64,000 bases of DNA from Thiobaca trueperi (GTDB taxonomy: Bacteria; Pseudomonadota; Gammaproteobacteria; Chromatiales; Chromatiaceae): the NCBI RefSeq assembly GCF_004342175.1, contig NZ_SMAO01000001.1:124001-188000 (forward strand). Direction: 5' to 3'. The stretch's first letter is position 1. Each line of letters opens with the position of its first letter. The position numbers and the translations under genes were made by a program. The notes under the pieces were generated by a model. It saw only the letters and a program-made list of their open reading frames with translations, was not told where the DNA came from and made no database searches. Positions 48,470 through 58,707 of the stretch are shown in pieces.

Positions 48470-49383
48470 AGGGTTTCGATCCGATAGCTGGCGGTAAGTC
48501 GGGCGCTGCCCTGCGGCGGAATCTCGATCACCTCAGAGGCGGTATTGACCGTTTCAACACAGATGAAACGCTGATAGTCGTCATCGTCCAGATCATCCAT
48601 CGCCCGTGCGGTCGCGATCCAGGGATTCCAGACCACGCAGGTACGGCTGTGCTGTGTTTCGATGCAAATCCGCCGGCCAAGCACCGGATCCTCAATGCTC
48701 AGACTGGCCGGAACCGCTTCGTAGATGCGATTGACCTCGCCAGCCACTGTCACCGGACCATCCTGCACGATGATCGCATCACCTGCGCCAGCGGCCTTGT
48801 CGATGTAACGACAGCCGGAGAGCCCGTTGACAGTCAGGCGCGTGGCATCGCCAATCCTGAAATAGGTATGCAGCCCCTGGGTGATCCGTAACGGCGTCTC
48901 GCCGGCATTACGGGTCGTCAGGGTCAGCGACAGGGTCGCGCCGACCTCGATCTCCAGCCAGAGATTGAAAGGATGCGGCCAGATGTCACGGGTCTCGGCA
49001 TTGTCGGCCAGATCGAACCGGATCCGCGTCGCGCCATCGGGCAGTGACTCGCAGCCGCTCAGCGTCCAGGGCAGCATCCGCGCGAAGCCATGCAGACCCC
49101 GTCCGCTGGCGGTCGGATCCGGGCCGAACCAGGGCCAGCAGATCGGGATACCGCCCTTGATCTCACGGCCCGGCTCGAACCAGGCCCGCTCACTGACGAA
49201 GAGCAGGTCATCCGCCGCGCCAGCGGGACGATAGGACAGGATCTGCCCGGCATAGGGCGAGATCGTCGCGGTCGCCAGACCATTATCGATCTCGATCATG
49301 GTCAGACCGCCGCGCCCTTCGGCGAAGCCGAGTGTTCCGGGGATGCCGAATTCGGCATTCAAGGCATCGATGTTCACTGTCAT
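48466..49383 (-). CDS. D-hexose-6-phosphate mutarotase (YeaD-like)
   Basis: An aldose-1-epimerase-family protein of 305 residues. GGIPICWPWFGP, HGFARMLPW and QGLHTYFRIGD (catalytic His region), with ETQHSRTCVVWNPW, match the YeaD/glucose-6-phosphate epimerase group. Its end overlaps the glnE start by four bases, so the two are co-transcribed. Confidence 0.88.
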   Translation of the reverse strand: MTVNIDALNAEFGIPGTLGFAEGRGGLTMIEIDNGLATATISPYAGQILSYRPAGAADDLLFVSERAWFEPGREIKGGIPICWPWFGPDPTASGRGLHGFARMLPWTLSGCESLPDGATRIRFDLADNAETRDIWPHPFNLWLEIEVGATLSLTLTTRNAGETPLRITQGLHTYFRIGDATRLTVNGLSGCRYIDKAAGAGDAIIVQDGPVTVAGEVNRIYEAVPASLSIEDPVLGRRICIETQHSRTCVVWNPWIATARAMDDLDDDDYQRFICVETVNTASEVIEIPPQGSARLTASYRIETL

Positions 49384-49958
49384 TCCGGTTCATCCCACTG
49401 AATCAGGATCTCGGGCAGGATGCCGACGGGCGTTTCGCCAGTCAGCGCCTGCACATCCGGCTTGCCGTAAACGCCGTTCTCCAGCCGGTAGATCATCAGG
49501 ATCCGGTCCTCGGGATGGACCAGCCAGTATTCGCGCACCCCGGCCGTCTCGTAGATGCGGCGCTTGACGATATGGTCGCGCGAGGCCGTGGCCGGCGACA
49601 GCACTTCCACCACCCAGTCCGGCGCGCCGCGAATGGCCTGCCGCTCGATTTTGGACGGATCGCAGATGACGAAGACATCGGGTTGCAGCACGGTGTGCGA
49701 CTGATTGCCGCTTTCGCTGGTCTGGGGAAACAGGACATCGACCGGCGCAACGAACGGCTGACAGGGTTTGCCTTTGAGTGCATTTTGCGCCTGGGCGGCA
49801 ATGCGCAAGACAACCTGCTGGTGCGCAATGACGGGTGCCGGCGCCATGGCATAAGGAATACCCTCGATCAGCTCATAACGCTGATCGTCCGGCCAGGTGC
49901 AGTAATCGGCATAGGTGAATCGCTGCGTCTGAACGTGTGAATGCGCCGGGTCGGTCAT
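49380..49958 (-). CDS. Uma2-family putative endonuclease (DUF820)
   Basis: A 192-residue protein of the Uma2/DUF820 family with a PD-(D/E)XK-type core. VLQPDVFVICDPSKI and GAPDWVVEVLSPAT carry the acidic residues, and RIYETAGVREYWLVHPED the rest of the fold. The biological role is unknown. It overlaps the mutarotase start by four bases but stands at the edge of the restriction locus, head-to-head with hsdM. Confidence 0.85.
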   Translation of the reverse strand: MTDPAHSHVQTQRFTYADYCTWPDDQRYELIEGIPYAMAPAPVIAHQQVVLRIAAQAQNALKGKPCQPFVAPVDVLFPQTSESGNQSHTVLQPDVFVICDPSKIERQAIRGAPDWVVEVLSPATASRDHIVKRRIYETAGVREYWLVHPEDRILMIYRLENGVYGKPDVQALTGETPVGILPEILIQWDEPE

Positions 49959-50094
49959 GATGGATTCCTCGCTGTGACCGGATGTCGGGTTGGATTATAA
50001 CCAGGGTTAAACGGCAGGGTTCGACAGGCTCGCCACGAACGGATTTAATGACAGTGCTTGCCCGCCGACAAACCCACAGGAATCCCCGCTTGAC

Positions 50095-52635
50095 ATGTCC
50101 ACCGCCAAACTCACGCTCGCCCGGCTCGAAAACCTGCTGCTCACCGCCTGCGACGATCTGCGCGGCAACATGGACGCCAGCGAGTACAAGGAATACATCT
50201 TCGGCATGCTGTTTCTCAAGCGCGCCAGCGATCTGTTCGACCAGCGCCGCGAGGAAATCAGGCGGCAGGGCCAGGCTGATGGTCTGAGCGACGAGGACAT
50301 CGCCCTGAATCTGGAAGACCCGGACCAGTATTCCGGCAAATATTTCTTCGTGCCGCCGCGCGCCCGCTGGAACGAGCCCTGGACTGATGACGCCGGCCAC
50401 GCGCAACCGGCGCTCAAGCACGTCAAGGAAAACGTCGGCACCCAGCTCAACAAGGCGCTGGAAGCGCTGGAAGAGTTCAACCCGGACGCCTTGCAGGACG
50501 TGCTCAGGCACATCAACTTCAACCGCCGGATCGGTCAGCACACGCTCGACGACGACACCCTGGTCAACTTCGTGCAGAACTTCGAGAAAATCCCGCTGCG
50601 GGATGACGATTTCGAGTTCCCGGATCTGCTCGGTGCGGCCTACGAGTGGCTGATCAAATATTTTGCCGATTCAGCCGGCAAAAAGGCGGGCGAATTCTAT
50701 ACCCCCGCCGAGGTCGTGCGCGTCTGCGTCGAAATCTGCAATCCCCAGCCCGGCATGCGCATCTATGACCCGACGGTGGGATCGGGCGGCATGTTGATTC
50801 AGGCGCGCGACTATCTGCGCGAATGCGGCGGCGATCCGCAGGAATTGACCCTGTTTGGCCAGGAAAAGATGGGCACCACCTGGTCCATCTGCAAAATGAA
50901 CATGCTGCTCCACGGCATCGCCCACGCCGACATCCGCCAGCAGGACACCCTGCGCGAGCCGCAGCATCAGGCCGACGACGGCCAGCTCAAACGCTTCGAC
51001 CGCGTACTGGCCAATCCGCCCTTCAGCCAGAATTACATCAAGAAAGACATCAAATTCCCCGGTCGCTTCCCGGTGTGGATGCCGGAGAAAGGCAAAAAGG
51101 CCGATCTGATGTTCGTGCAGCACATGCTGGCCGTGCTCAAGTCGGATGGCCGGCTGGCCTCGGTCATGCCGCATGGCGTGCTCTTCCGGGGCGGCGAGGA
51201 ACGCGAGGCGCGCCGGTATTTCATTGATGGCGGTTATCTCGAAGCCGTGATTGGTCTGCCAAGCAACCTGTTCTACGGGACCGGCATTCCCGCCTGCATC
51301 CTCGTGCTCAACAAGGCCGGCGCGGCGGCGCGCGATCAGGTGCTCTTCATCAACGCCGACCGCGAATACCGCGAAGGCAAGGCGCAGAACCATCTGCGTC
51401 CCGAAGATATCGACAAGATCGTCCATGCCTACCGCGCCGGTCAGGATATTCCGGCCTATGCCCGCCGCGTCCCGGTCAGCGCGATCCAAGCCGAGGACTA
51501 CAACTGCAACATCCGCCGCTATGTCGATAACGCCCCGCCGCCCGAGCCGCACGACGTGCGCGCCCATCTGCATGGCGGCGTGCCGGTCAGCGAGATCGAC
51601 GGCCTGGCGCATTTCTGGCACAACTACGCCGGTCTGCGCGAAAGCTGTTTCGTGCCGCGCAACGCCATCGATCATGGCGCCCATTACGCCGACTTCGCCC
51701 CCGACCTGCACGACAAAGGCGCCATCGCCGACCATGTCAATACGCACCCCGGCGTCATCCAGCGCCAGACCGAGTTCATGGCCGACCTGCAACACTGGTG
51801 GCAACAGCATCTGCCCATCATCGAGGCGCTGGCCCCGGATACCGACAACCAGCAGGCCGCGGCCCGCAATGTCTACGCGGTGCGCGCCACCCTGCTCGAC
51901 AGTCTCGCGCGTGCCTTTGCCGGTCAGAGCCTGCTCAACCGCTATCAGGTGCGCGGCGCTTTCGCCAACTATTACAAAGGGCTGGCCGCCGATTTCAAAT
52001 CCATCGCCGCCAGCGGTTGGGGACCGGAGCTCATCCCGGACGAAGCGATTCTGCAGAGCCAGTTTCCCGAAGTGTTGGCCGAACTGGAACAGCAGCACAG
52101 CCGTCTGGCCGAATTGCAAGCGCTCTTTGCCGCCGCCAGCGAAGAGGATTTCGAGGACAGCGACGACAGCGGCGTGCTGCCCGCTGAAGAGGTGAAAACG
52201 CTCAAGACCCATCTCAAGGACGCCAAAGGTCGGCTGAAACTCGCCAAACGCGATCCCGCCTTCGGCGACTGGCGCGCCTGCCAGCGCGAGGCCGAGCGCA
52301 TTGAGGCGCAACTGACCCGCCACAAGGCGCTCGAAGACGAGGCCAAAAACCTCAAAAAACTCATCAAATCGACCGAGAAGAGCCGCGATGAGCTGGTGGA
52401 GCAGGCACGGCAGAAGATCGACCGCGACGAGGCCCGGCAGGTCATCGTCGCGCGGCTGGGTGCGCTGCTGTTCGACAGCTACCGCCAGTATCTCCGCGCC
52501 GATCAACGCGCCTGCATCGCCGCGATTGAAAACCTGTGGAGCAAATACGCCGTCACCGCCAAACAGATCGAGGCCGAGCGGGATCAGGCGGCGGCTGAAT
52601 TAAAGGCGTTTTTGGTGGAGTTGGGGTATGAGTGA
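50095..52635 (+). CDS. hsdM: Type I restriction-modification methyltransferase subunit
   Basis: An 846-residue N6-adenine methyltransferase. An N-terminal helical domain precedes the catalytic core: motif [11 protein letters not shown] (from residue 225), motif IV NPPF (307-310), and [11 protein letters not shown], a typical HsdM stretch. It is much longer than the usual 500-550 residues. The extra C-terminal 300 residues are acidic and helical, with a coiled-coil-like stretch ([20 protein letters not shown]). It overlaps hsdS by eight bases. Confidence 0.94.
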   Translation: MSTAKLTLARLENLLLTACDDLRGNMDASEYKEYIFGMLFLKRASDLFDQRREEIRRQGQADGLSDEDIALNLEDPDQYSGKYFFVPPRARWNEPWTDDAGHAQPALKHVKENVGTQLNKALEALEEFNPDALQDVLRHINFNRRIGQHTLDDDTLVNFVQNFEKIPLRDDDFEFPDLLGAAYEWLIKYFADSAGKKAGEFYTPAEVVRVCVEICNPQPGMRIYDPTVGSGGMLIQARDYLRECGGDPQELTLFGQEKMGTTWSICKMNMLLHGIAHADIRQQDTLREPQHQADDGQLKRFDRVLANPPFSQNYIKKDIKFPGRFPVWMPEKGKKADLMFVQHMLAVLKSDGRLASVMPHGVLFRGGEEREARRYFIDGGYLEAVIGLPSNLFYGTGIPACILVLNKAGAAARDQVLFINADREYREGKAQNHLRPEDIDKIVHAYRAGQDIPAYARRVPVSAIQAEDYNCNIRRYVDNAPPPEPHDVRAHLHGGVPVSEIDGLAHFWHNYAGLRESCFVPRNAIDHGAHYADFAPDLHDKGAIADHVNTHPGVIQRQTEFMADLQHWWQQHLPIIEALAPDTDNQQAAARNVYAVRATLLDSLARAFAGQSLLNRYQVRGAFANYYKGLAADFKSIAASGWGPELIPDEAILQSQFPEVLAELEQQHSRLAELQALFAAASEEDFEDSDDSGVLPAEEVKTLKTHLKDAKGRLKLAKRDPAFGDWRACQREAERIEAQLTRHKALEDEAKNLKKLIKSTEKSRDELVEQARQKIDRDEARQVIVARLGALLFDSYRQYLRADQRACIAAIENLWSKYAVTAKQIEAERDQAAAELKAFLVELGYE

Positions 52636-53914
52636 TATTGATGACGATGGCTGGTTAGAGTCCAGCTTTGGCGCGCTATGCTTGCGCATTGTGAATGGAG
52701 GCACCCCGGACACAGGTAACGCTGCATATTGGAATGGTGAAACACCATGGATTACCGGAGCAGATTTCACTGTTAATGGTGTCGGCGAGTTTCGGCGCTT
52801 TGTTTCGGATATTGGAATACTTGGCAGTGCGACATCAGTTGTCAAAGCCGGCAACCTCATAGTCGTTACCCGCACTGGCGTTGGTAAAATTGCAATCGCG
52901 CCATGCGATATTGCGATCAGCCAAGACATCACAGGCGTTTATATCGACACTGAAAAAGTCGAAACATTTTTTGTCTACTATTTACTGAGCCGAGAACTTG
53001 AGCAAATAAAAAAACTGAACCAAGGGACAAGTATTAACGGAATTATTCGCTCTGACCTTGAAAAACATGTCGTCAGGTTTCCTGCCGCAAAATCTGCGCA
53101 AATTAAAATTGCATCCATCCTCTCAAGCATCGACACCGCCATCGAAAAAACCGAAGCCCTGATTGCCAAATACCAGCAGATCAAGGCCGGCCTGATGCAC
53201 GACCTCTTCACCCGTGGCGTCCTGCCCAACGGCCAACTGCGCCCGCCCCGCGAGCAAGCGCCCGAGCTGTATCAGGAAACGGCGATTGGGTGGATTCCGA
53301 GAGATTGGCGCGTTATCCGCTTGGAAGAAATCGCTGATGTTTTACGGGGAAAGTTTACGCACCGCCCTCGCAATGATCCCGCTTACTATGGAGGGCTGCA
53401 CCCTTTTATTCAAACAGGTGATGTTTCTGCATCAAATGGCGGAATCATCAAAAACTATTCACAAACTTTGAGCGAAATTGGCGCGACGGTCAGTCAAAGT
53501 TTTCCTGCTGGCACTATCGCAATAACTATAGCAGCAAATATTGCCGATACAGGAATACTCGGCATCCCGATGTTTTTCCCTGACAGCATTGTCGGCGCTA
53601 TTTTAAATGATGCCGCAAACTGCCGGTTTATTGAATTATGTATTCGGCGCTCTAAACACAAATTAGACGCCATGGCACCGCAAAGCGCTCAGAAAAACAT
53701 TAACCTAAAAGATCTCAGGCCGCTGCAAATCCCTTATCCTTTTCGCGTGGAACAAGACCTCATAGCCAAACGAATCGATTTAGTTCAGGCAAAGATTGAT
53801 ATAGAGAAAAAGGCTCGCGATAAACTCAATCTTAAAAAACTCGGCCTGATGCAAGACCTCCTCACCGGCAAGGTTCCGGTGAAGGTCGATGAAGCGGACG
53901 CGACGGATGGCTAA
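52628..53914 (+). CDS. hsdS: Type I restriction-modification specificity subunit
   Basis: A 428-residue specificity protein with two target-recognition domains (about residues 8-155 and 215-385), each followed by a conserved helical spacer ([20 protein letters not shown] and [19 protein letters not shown]). The recognition domains are clearly more AT-rich than the spacers and the neighbouring genes, as is common when such domains are exchanged. The recognised sequence cannot be read from this. Confidence 0.93.
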   Translation: MSDIDDDGWLESSFGALCLRIVNGGTPDTGNAAYWNGETPWITGADFTVNGVGEFRRFVSDIGILGSATSVVKAGNLIVVTRTGVGKIAIAPCDIAISQDITGVYIDTEKVETFFVYYLLSRELEQIKKLNQGTSINGIIRSDLEKHVVRFPAAKSAQIKIASILSSIDTAIEKTEALIAKYQQIKAGLMHDLFTRGVLPNGQLRPPREQAPELYQETAIGWIPRDWRVIRLEEIADVLRGKFTHRPRNDPAYYGGLHPFIQTGDVSASNGGIIKNYSQTLSEIGATVSQSFPAGTIAITIAANIADTGILGIPMFFPDSIVGAILNDAANCRFIELCIRRSKHKLDAMAPQSAQKNINLKDLRPLQIPYPFRVEQDLIAKRIDLVQAKIDIEKKARDKLNLKKLGLMQDLLTGKVPVKVDEADATDG

Positions 53915-53929
53915 CCACTATGTAACCGT

Positions 53930-54035
53930 TCAGACCCTCTCCCCCCGGCCCTCCCGCCAGGGGAGGGGAGACGCAAACGCCTGGTTTGAGCAGACTCCCT
54001 CCCCCCTTGTGGGGGAGGGTTGGGGAGGGGGGCTG
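53930..54035. repeat. C-rich/G-rich inverted repeat after hsdS
   Basis: This non-coding stretch has two C-rich/G-rich hairpin-capable blocks, CCCTCCCGCCAGGGGAGGG and CTCCCCCCTTGTGGGGGAGG, followed by GGTTGGGGAGGGGGG. It resembles intergenic palindromes common in GC-rich proteobacteria. It marks the left border of the toxin-antitoxin remains. Confidence 0.65.
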
Positions 54036-54049
54036 AACGCTTACACCGC

Positions 54050-54154
54050 TATCCCAATCTGAATCCACACAAGGCGCTGATCTGGCGCATCATTCACCGC
54101 GACAATCTGCCCTGGATTCTGGATCACGGTCTGCACTGCGCCCACTCGGGCTGA
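54050..54154 (+). pseudogene. DarT-like (DUF4433) N-terminal remnant
   Basis: Reading from 54050, the codons give YPNLNPHKALIWRIIHRD followed by NLPWILDHGLHC and then a stop at 54152-54154. From memory this resembles the N terminus of DUF4433/DarT DNA ADP-ribosyltransferase toxins (IYRITHxDNLPWIL-x-x-GLHC). No ATG precedes it and the rest of the protein is gone. DarT is normally paired with DarG, which is absent. This is a short fragment, so the assignment rests on about 30 residues. Confidence 0.6.
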
Positions 54155-54163
54155 TCAGCCCTG

Positions 54164-54252
54164 CTTCAACCGCATCAACGACCTAATGGCGGCTGTGCTT
54201 CATCTGGCGCGACGGTAACGCCTGTGCAGCGGAAATCATCGATTATCACTGA
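54164..54252 (+). pseudogene. HigB-type toxin C-terminal remnant
   Basis: About 30 codons ending in a TGA (54250-54252) resemble the tail of RelE-family HigB toxins: CFNRIND, then WRLCFIWRDGN and AEIIDYH at the end. One extra base around 54183-54186 breaks the frame between RIND and WRL (CTAATGG where CAATGG is expected). The rest of the gene is missing; the DarT-like fragment lies just upstream instead. The higA-like gene follows 12 bases later, the usual higBA order. Confidence 0.65.
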
Positions 54253-54264
54253 GGAGATGACCGC

Positions 54265-54569
54265 ATGAACCCCATCGATGGCCTGCGCCCGGTTCATCCC
54301 GGCGAGATCCTGTGCGAGGACTTTCTTGTTCCGTTGGGTCTGAGCGTCAACGCGCTGGCCCACGCCCTGCGCGTGCCGGCGACGCGCCTGCATGAGGTCG
54401 TCAAGGAGCGGCGCGCGGTGACGCCCGACACCGCTTTGCGACTCGCGCGCTATTTCGGCGCCGATGCGCAGTCATGGTTGATCTTCAGGCCAGCTTCGAC
54501 CTGAAATCGACCGAGCAGGCGGTGGGAGCCACCATCGTGCGCGATGTCAGACCGCGCGAGGTCGCCTGA
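54265..54569 (+). pseudogene. higA: HigA-family antitoxin, frameshifted near its end
   Basis: A helix-turn-helix antitoxin of the HigA/VapI type (RPVHPGEILCEDFLVPLGLS, AHALRVPATRLHEVV, TPDTALRLARYFGADAQSWL). The open frame stops at 54504 after 79 residues. One base appears missing near 54479: in the +1 frame the normal tail resumes as LQASFDLKSTEQAVG and ends at 54569. GAGGAG precedes the ATG at 54265. The truncated protein keeps its DNA-binding part. A sequencing error cannot be excluded. Confidence 0.75.
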
Positions 54570-54573
54570 GACG

Positions 54574-54984
54574 TCAATCCGCCGGAAGCGGAATCCACTC
54601 CGGCGCAATCGTCCTCAATGCGTTGAAATGCGGATCGGTGGTGACGAACCGTCCGCACCCATGATGCGTGGCGATCGCCACATGAACGGCATCCATTGCT
54701 TTTAGGCTCTCGGCGCTTGCAATAGTCAGGGCATCGGCGAACAAGGTCAGGGGGATATTCAAGGCTCGATTGGCGTCGAGTAAGCCACGATAGAGGCCGG
54801 CCAGCTTATCCTGCTTCATTCGTAACGGCCTGATCAGCACTTCTAGGCGCACGGCGTCGGATGTGCAAAACTCCCAACCGTTCTGAGCCAAAGCGGCGAG
54901 CGCGGCGCGAACCGGCGGTCGATATTGGTCCTGCCCCTCGACCAGGGTAATCCATACACAGGCATCGATATAAGCGAGCTTCAT
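54574..54984 (-). CDS. vapC: PIN-domain ribonuclease toxin (VapC-like)
   Basis: A 136-residue PIN-domain protein with the four acidic positions: Asp in YIDACVW, Glu in RLEVLIRP, Asp in LKAMDAVHVAIA and Asp in VTTDPHF. Such toxins cleave RNA, often tRNA or rRNA. It overlaps the upstream vapB-like gene (ATGA). The pair appears intact, unlike the higBA remains beside it, and runs against the hsd genes. Confidence 0.88.
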   Translation of the reverse strand: MKLAYIDACVWITLVEGQDQYRPPVRAALAALAQNGWEFCTSDAVRLEVLIRPLRMKQDKLAGLYRGLLDANRALNIPLTLFADALTIASAESLKAMDAVHVAIATHHGCGRFVTTDPHFNALRTIAPEWIPLPAD

Positions 54985-55208
54985 GTCGATTCGCGAAAGA
55001 GATTCAGTGTTTCCAGTATTTCCCGATGACTGCGACGCGGAATGTCAGCCGCATCGATCTCGTCCAGCATGGCGGATAAGGCTTGCCACTGCGATGACGA
55101 CGGGCTTGCGCATTCTTCAATCTGGATGCGTACATGCTGCCCACGATACCGGTCCGGCACCTTGGCCGTCAGGACGCCCTCTCGCGAGACATTGGCTTCG
55201 ATCTGCAT
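54981..55208 (-). CDS. vapB: VapB-like antitoxin
   Basis: A 75-residue protein (MQIEANVSREGVLTAKVPDR at the start) upstream of and overlapping the PIN toxin. The beta-strand-rich N terminus resembles antitoxins paired with PIN toxins, but I cannot assign its DNA-binding family. An in-frame start further upstream (55235) would add nine residues; ATG 55208, with GAGAG before it, is preferred. Confidence 0.75.
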   Translation of the reverse strand: MQIEANVSREGVLTAKVPDRYRGQHVRIQIEECASPSSSQWQALSAMLDEIDAADIPRRSHREILETLNLFREST

Positions 55209-55443
55209 GGAAAGTCTCTCGTCCGATTGATTCAATCAGGATTCTGGCAGGGCATGGCGTTCGTCGCAATCTCGGCAACCGCTTCGAGGATGGCGACGCG
55301 CACGTCGTCGATTATCTGGTGATCTGTGGCAACTGGACAGCCAGAAGGCCGGTCTGGGTGTGCAGCGGCTGGCGGCTTGAGCCGACCGACAGTGAGGCGC
55401 TTTTCCGAAAACGGCCCAAGGTCCAAATCGAAGGAAATGCCTG
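55209..55443. other. Gap between vapB and hsdR with no recognisable gene
   Basis: About 235 bases. Open frames cross it on both strands (for example a plus-strand frame ending at 55444), but none has a start, length or motif that supports a gene. It may hold the vapB promoter (reading left) and the hsdR promoter (reading right), or gene remains I cannot identify. Confidence 0.5.
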
Positions 55444-58400
55444 ATGAGCGAATACACCGAAGTCGAGCAACCCTTTCTGGAGCAACTGGCCGGGCTGGGC
55501 TGGACGGTGATCGATCAGGGCACGGGCGTGCCGCAGGATGCCGCGCTCAGTCTGCGTCTCCACTTTCGCGAGTGGCTGCTGCCCGAGGTGTTCAAGGCGG
55601 CGGTGCGTGCCATCAACCGCACCGACGACGGATGCGAATGGCTGACCGACCGGCAACTGGAGGATCTGCGCGGTCAACTGCTGCGTCAGCCGGGCCGGAC
55701 CCTGCTGGAGGCCAACGAGGCGGTGCAGGCGCTGCTGTTCAAGGCGCAGGTGGACGTGAACGAACTGACCGGCGAGGCCGATCCGGTGGTGCGTCTGATC
55801 GATTTCCACACGCCGGAGAACAACCGTTTTCACGCCATCAGTCAGTTCCGCATCGATACGCCGGGTGGCGTGAGGGCGTTCATCATTCTGGACATCGTGC
55901 TGTTCGTGAATGGCATTCCGCTCGGTGTCGTCGAGTGCAAGAAAGGCTCGGCGACCTGCGCCAATCCGATGCGGGAAGCCTTTGTGCAGTTCCAGCGTTA
56001 TCTGGGGCGTCGCCCGGAGACGGCGGCGGCGGGGCTGAAAGAGGGCGAGCCGCGTCTCTTTCACAGCAATCTGCTGCTGATTCGCTCCTGTGGACTGGAG
56101 GCCGATTACGGCACCATCACCTCGGACGAGGAACATTTTCACGCCTGGAAAACCCTGTATCCGCAAGACGATGACGCGCGCGCGGGACTGAACGCGCAGC
56201 AGCAGTTGATCGCCGGCATGCTGACACGCGCCAATCTGTTGCAGATTCTGCGCACCAGTGCGGTGTTCATGGATGCCGACAGCGGGATGCGGGTGAAAGT
56301 GGTGTGCCGTTATCAGCAGTTCCGCGCGGCTAACCGAGTCATGGCGCGTCTGCGCACCGGCGGCTCGGCGCTGGAACGCAGCGGCGTGGTCTGGCACACG
56401 CAAGGCTCGGGCAAGTCGCTGACGATGGTGTTTCTGGCGCGGATGCTGCGCGCCAGCCACGACCTCAACGATTACAAGATCGTGCTGGTCAATGACCGGC
56501 AGGGTCTGGAGCAGCAACTGGGCCGAACCGCGACCCTGATCGGCGGGCGGGTGAACGTGATCGAGAGCCGTCAGGCGCTGCGCCAGCATCTGGCCAGCGA
56601 CAGTTCCGACCTCAACATGGTGATGATCCACAAGTTCCAGGAGCACCGGCAGACCCTCAGCCATGCGGTGGCCGAGGCGCTGGGCACCTATCGGGCCATG
56701 CCGGCGGGCCGGACCTTCGGCGTGGTCAATGCGTCGGAACGGATCGTCCTCATGATCGACGAGGCGCATCGCACGCAAAGCTCGGATCTGGGCGACAACC
56801 TCTTTGAAGCCTTTCCCCATGCCACGCGGATTGCCTTTACCGGCACGCCCCTGATGACCGAGCGTCACGGCGAAAAGAAGACCCACCGGCGCTTTGGCGA
56901 GTACATCGACATCTATCGGCTGATGGACGCGGTCAAGGATGGCGCGACGCTGCAAATTTTGTACGAGGGCAAGACCGCCGACAGTGCGCTGAACGAAAAG
57001 CACGCATTCGATCAGGCGTTTGAAGACCTCTTTCGGGATCGCAGCGAAGACGAGTTGCAGGCGATTCGGAAGAAATATGGCGCGACCGGTGACATCCTCG
57101 AAGCCGAACAGCGCATCAATGCCATCGCCCGGGATCTGGTCGCGCACTACATCGACAACATTCTGCCCAATGGCTTCAAGGCGCAGGTGGTCTGTCATTC
57201 CAGGCTGGCGTGCGTGCGCTATCAGGCAGGCATCGAGTCGGCGCTGGCCGCGCGCATCGAACAGGAAGCGTCCCAGGCGACGCCGGACGCGGAGCTGATC
57301 CGGCGGCTGCGTTTCCTGAAAACGGCGGTGGTGGTGTCATCGGATGGCGTCAATGAGCCGGCCTATGTCACCCAGGCCCGCAAGCAGGCGGCGCGGATGA
57401 ACGCGGTCGAGAATTTCTGCCGGGGTTTCGATCTTGACGACCCTGATCGGGACAAGACCGGCATTGCCTTTCTGATCGTCTGCGACATGCTGCTGACCGG
57501 CTTCGATGCGCCCATTGAGCAGGTGATGTACATCGACAAAAAACTGCGCGAGCACAGCCTGCTGCAAGCCATTGCGCGCACCAATCGGGTGAAGCCGGGC
57601 AAGCAGCGCGGCTATATCGTCGATTACATCGGTCTGGCCAATCATCTGACCGAGGCGCTGACCCTCTACGCGGCAACCGACGAGTTACAGGAACTGCGCG
57701 ACGGGATGCGCTGCATCACCTCCGAACTGCCGATTCTGGAGGAGCGTTATCAGCGGCTGTTGCAGCATTTCACAACGCTGCGGGTGAAGGATATTCGCGC
57801 CTTCGTAACCGGCCAACTCAAGGGGCTCGATGCCGATGCGGCGGTGGTTCACGCGGCGGTCAAGGCGCTGAAGGATGAAAAACAGCGGGCGGATTTCGAG
57901 GTCTATCTGAAACAGTTTCTGATGAGCCTGGACATCATTCTGCCGCATGCGTCGGCGCAGCCGTATCGGGTGCCGGCCAAACGGTTCGGCTACATCCTGC
58001 AAGTAACGAAAGAGCGTTACAAGGATCGGAGCCTGGATCTGGGCAACGCGGGCGAGAAGGTGAAGGCGCTGATCAATGCGCATCTCATCAGCCTGGGGAT
58101 CAACCCCAAGGTCGAGCCGGTGGAACTGCTGGCCGAGGATTTTCTGGAGCAACTGGCCGCGCACGCCGGCCACAACAGCGAAGCCAAGGCCAGCGAGATG
58201 GAGCACGCCATCCGTAAGCACTGCACGGTGCATCACGACGAAGATCCGGCCTTTTTCAAGCGTCTGTCGGAAAAGGTCGATGCGCTGATCGAGCGTCATC
58301 AGGATGAATGGGATCTGCTGGCGGAGCGGCTGGCCGAGCTGCGCACCCTGGCCATTGCCGGTCGTCAAATGGGGGAGGGCGGCATGAGCCGCGAGGCGAC

Positions 58401-58707
58401 GACCTTTTACGAGCATGTTGCACAGGTTGGCTTTGCCAGCGGCACAGTGGATCCGGGGCAGAAAGATCCCTTCAAGACCTTGATGGAAACCACGGTGGAG
58501 ATTCTTCAGGACAGCGTCGCCAGCCTCGACTTCTGGCGCAATCCCGACAAACAGAAGCGTGTGCGCGGCCTGCTCAAGACCGAGATCGCCCGCTCCGGTA
58601 TCAACGAACTCAAGCATAACCGCGAACGTGTCGCCATCGAGATCATGAAACTGGCCCGAAACCGTCATGACGAACTGACCCGCGTCCAGCGGACGGGAGA
58701 CGCCTGA
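55444..58707 (+). CDS. hsdR: Type I restriction endonuclease subunit
   Basis: A 1087-residue motor/nuclease subunit. The N-terminal nuclease domain has a D-(E)xK pattern (IILDIVLFVNGIPLGVVECKKG). The SF2 helicase part has Walker A QGSGKS (residues 320-325), DEAH box MIDEAHRTQ (439-442) and AFTGTPL. The later helicase motifs (LLTGFDAP, QAIARTNRV) are also present. The C terminus contacts HsdM/HsdS. It is intact, so the system could be active even though toxin-antitoxin genes separate it from hsdMS. The stop adjoins the next gene. Confidence 0.94.
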   Translation: MSEYTEVEQPFLEQLAGLGWTVIDQGTGVPQDAALSLRLHFREWLLPEVFKAAVRAINRTDDGCEWLTDRQLEDLRGQLLRQPGRTLLEANEAVQALLFKAQVDVNELTGEADPVVRLIDFHTPENNRFHAISQFRIDTPGGVRAFIILDIVLFVNGIPLGVVECKKGSATCANPMREAFVQFQRYLGRRPETAAAGLKEGEPRLFHSNLLLIRSCGLEADYGTITSDEEHFHAWKTLYPQDDDARAGLNAQQQLIAGMLTRANLLQILRTSAVFMDADSGMRVKVVCRYQQFRAANRVMARLRTGGSALERSGVVWHTQGSGKSLTMVFLARMLRASHDLNDYKIVLVNDRQGLEQQLGRTATLIGGRVNVIESRQALRQHLASDSSDLNMVMIHKFQEHRQTLSHAVAEALGTYRAMPAGRTFGVVNASERIVLMIDEAHRTQSSDLGDNLFEAFPHATRIAFTGTPLMTERHGEKKTHRRFGEYIDIYRLMDAVKDGATLQILYEGKTADSALNEKHAFDQAFEDLFRDRSEDELQAIRKKYGATGDILEAEQRINAIARDLVAHYIDNILPNGFKAQVVCHSRLACVRYQAGIESALAARIEQEASQATPDAELIRRLRFLKTAVVVSSDGVNEPAYVTQARKQAARMNAVENFCRGFDLDDPDRDKTGIAFLIVCDMLLTGFDAPIEQVMYIDKKLREHSLLQAIARTNRVKPGKQRGYIVDYIGLANHLTEALTLYAATDELQELRDGMRCITSELPILEERYQRLLQHFTTLRVKDIRAFVTGQLKGLDADAAVVHAAVKALKDEKQRADFEVYLKQFLMSLDIILPHASAQPYRVPAKRFGYILQVTKERYKDRSLDLGNAGEKVKALINAHLISLGINPKVEPVELLAEDFLEQLAAHAGHNSEAKASEMEHAIRKHCTVHHDEDPAFFKRLSEKVDALIERHQDEWDLLAERLAELRTLAIAGRQMGEGGMSREATTFYEHVAQVGFASGTVDPGQKDPFKTLMETTVEILQDSVASLDFWRNPDKQKRVRGLLKTEIARSGINELKHNRERVAIEIMKLARNRHDELTRVQRTGDA

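Noticed and set aside
50671..52506. Long minus-strand open frame (611 codons) opposite hsdM
   Set aside because: hsdM motifs I and IV are intact on the plus strand; the antisense frame shows no domain.
54983..55444. Plus-strand open frame of 153 codons ending at hsdR
   Set aside because: It is antisense to vapB, has no convincing start or motif, and probably reflects open reading by chance.
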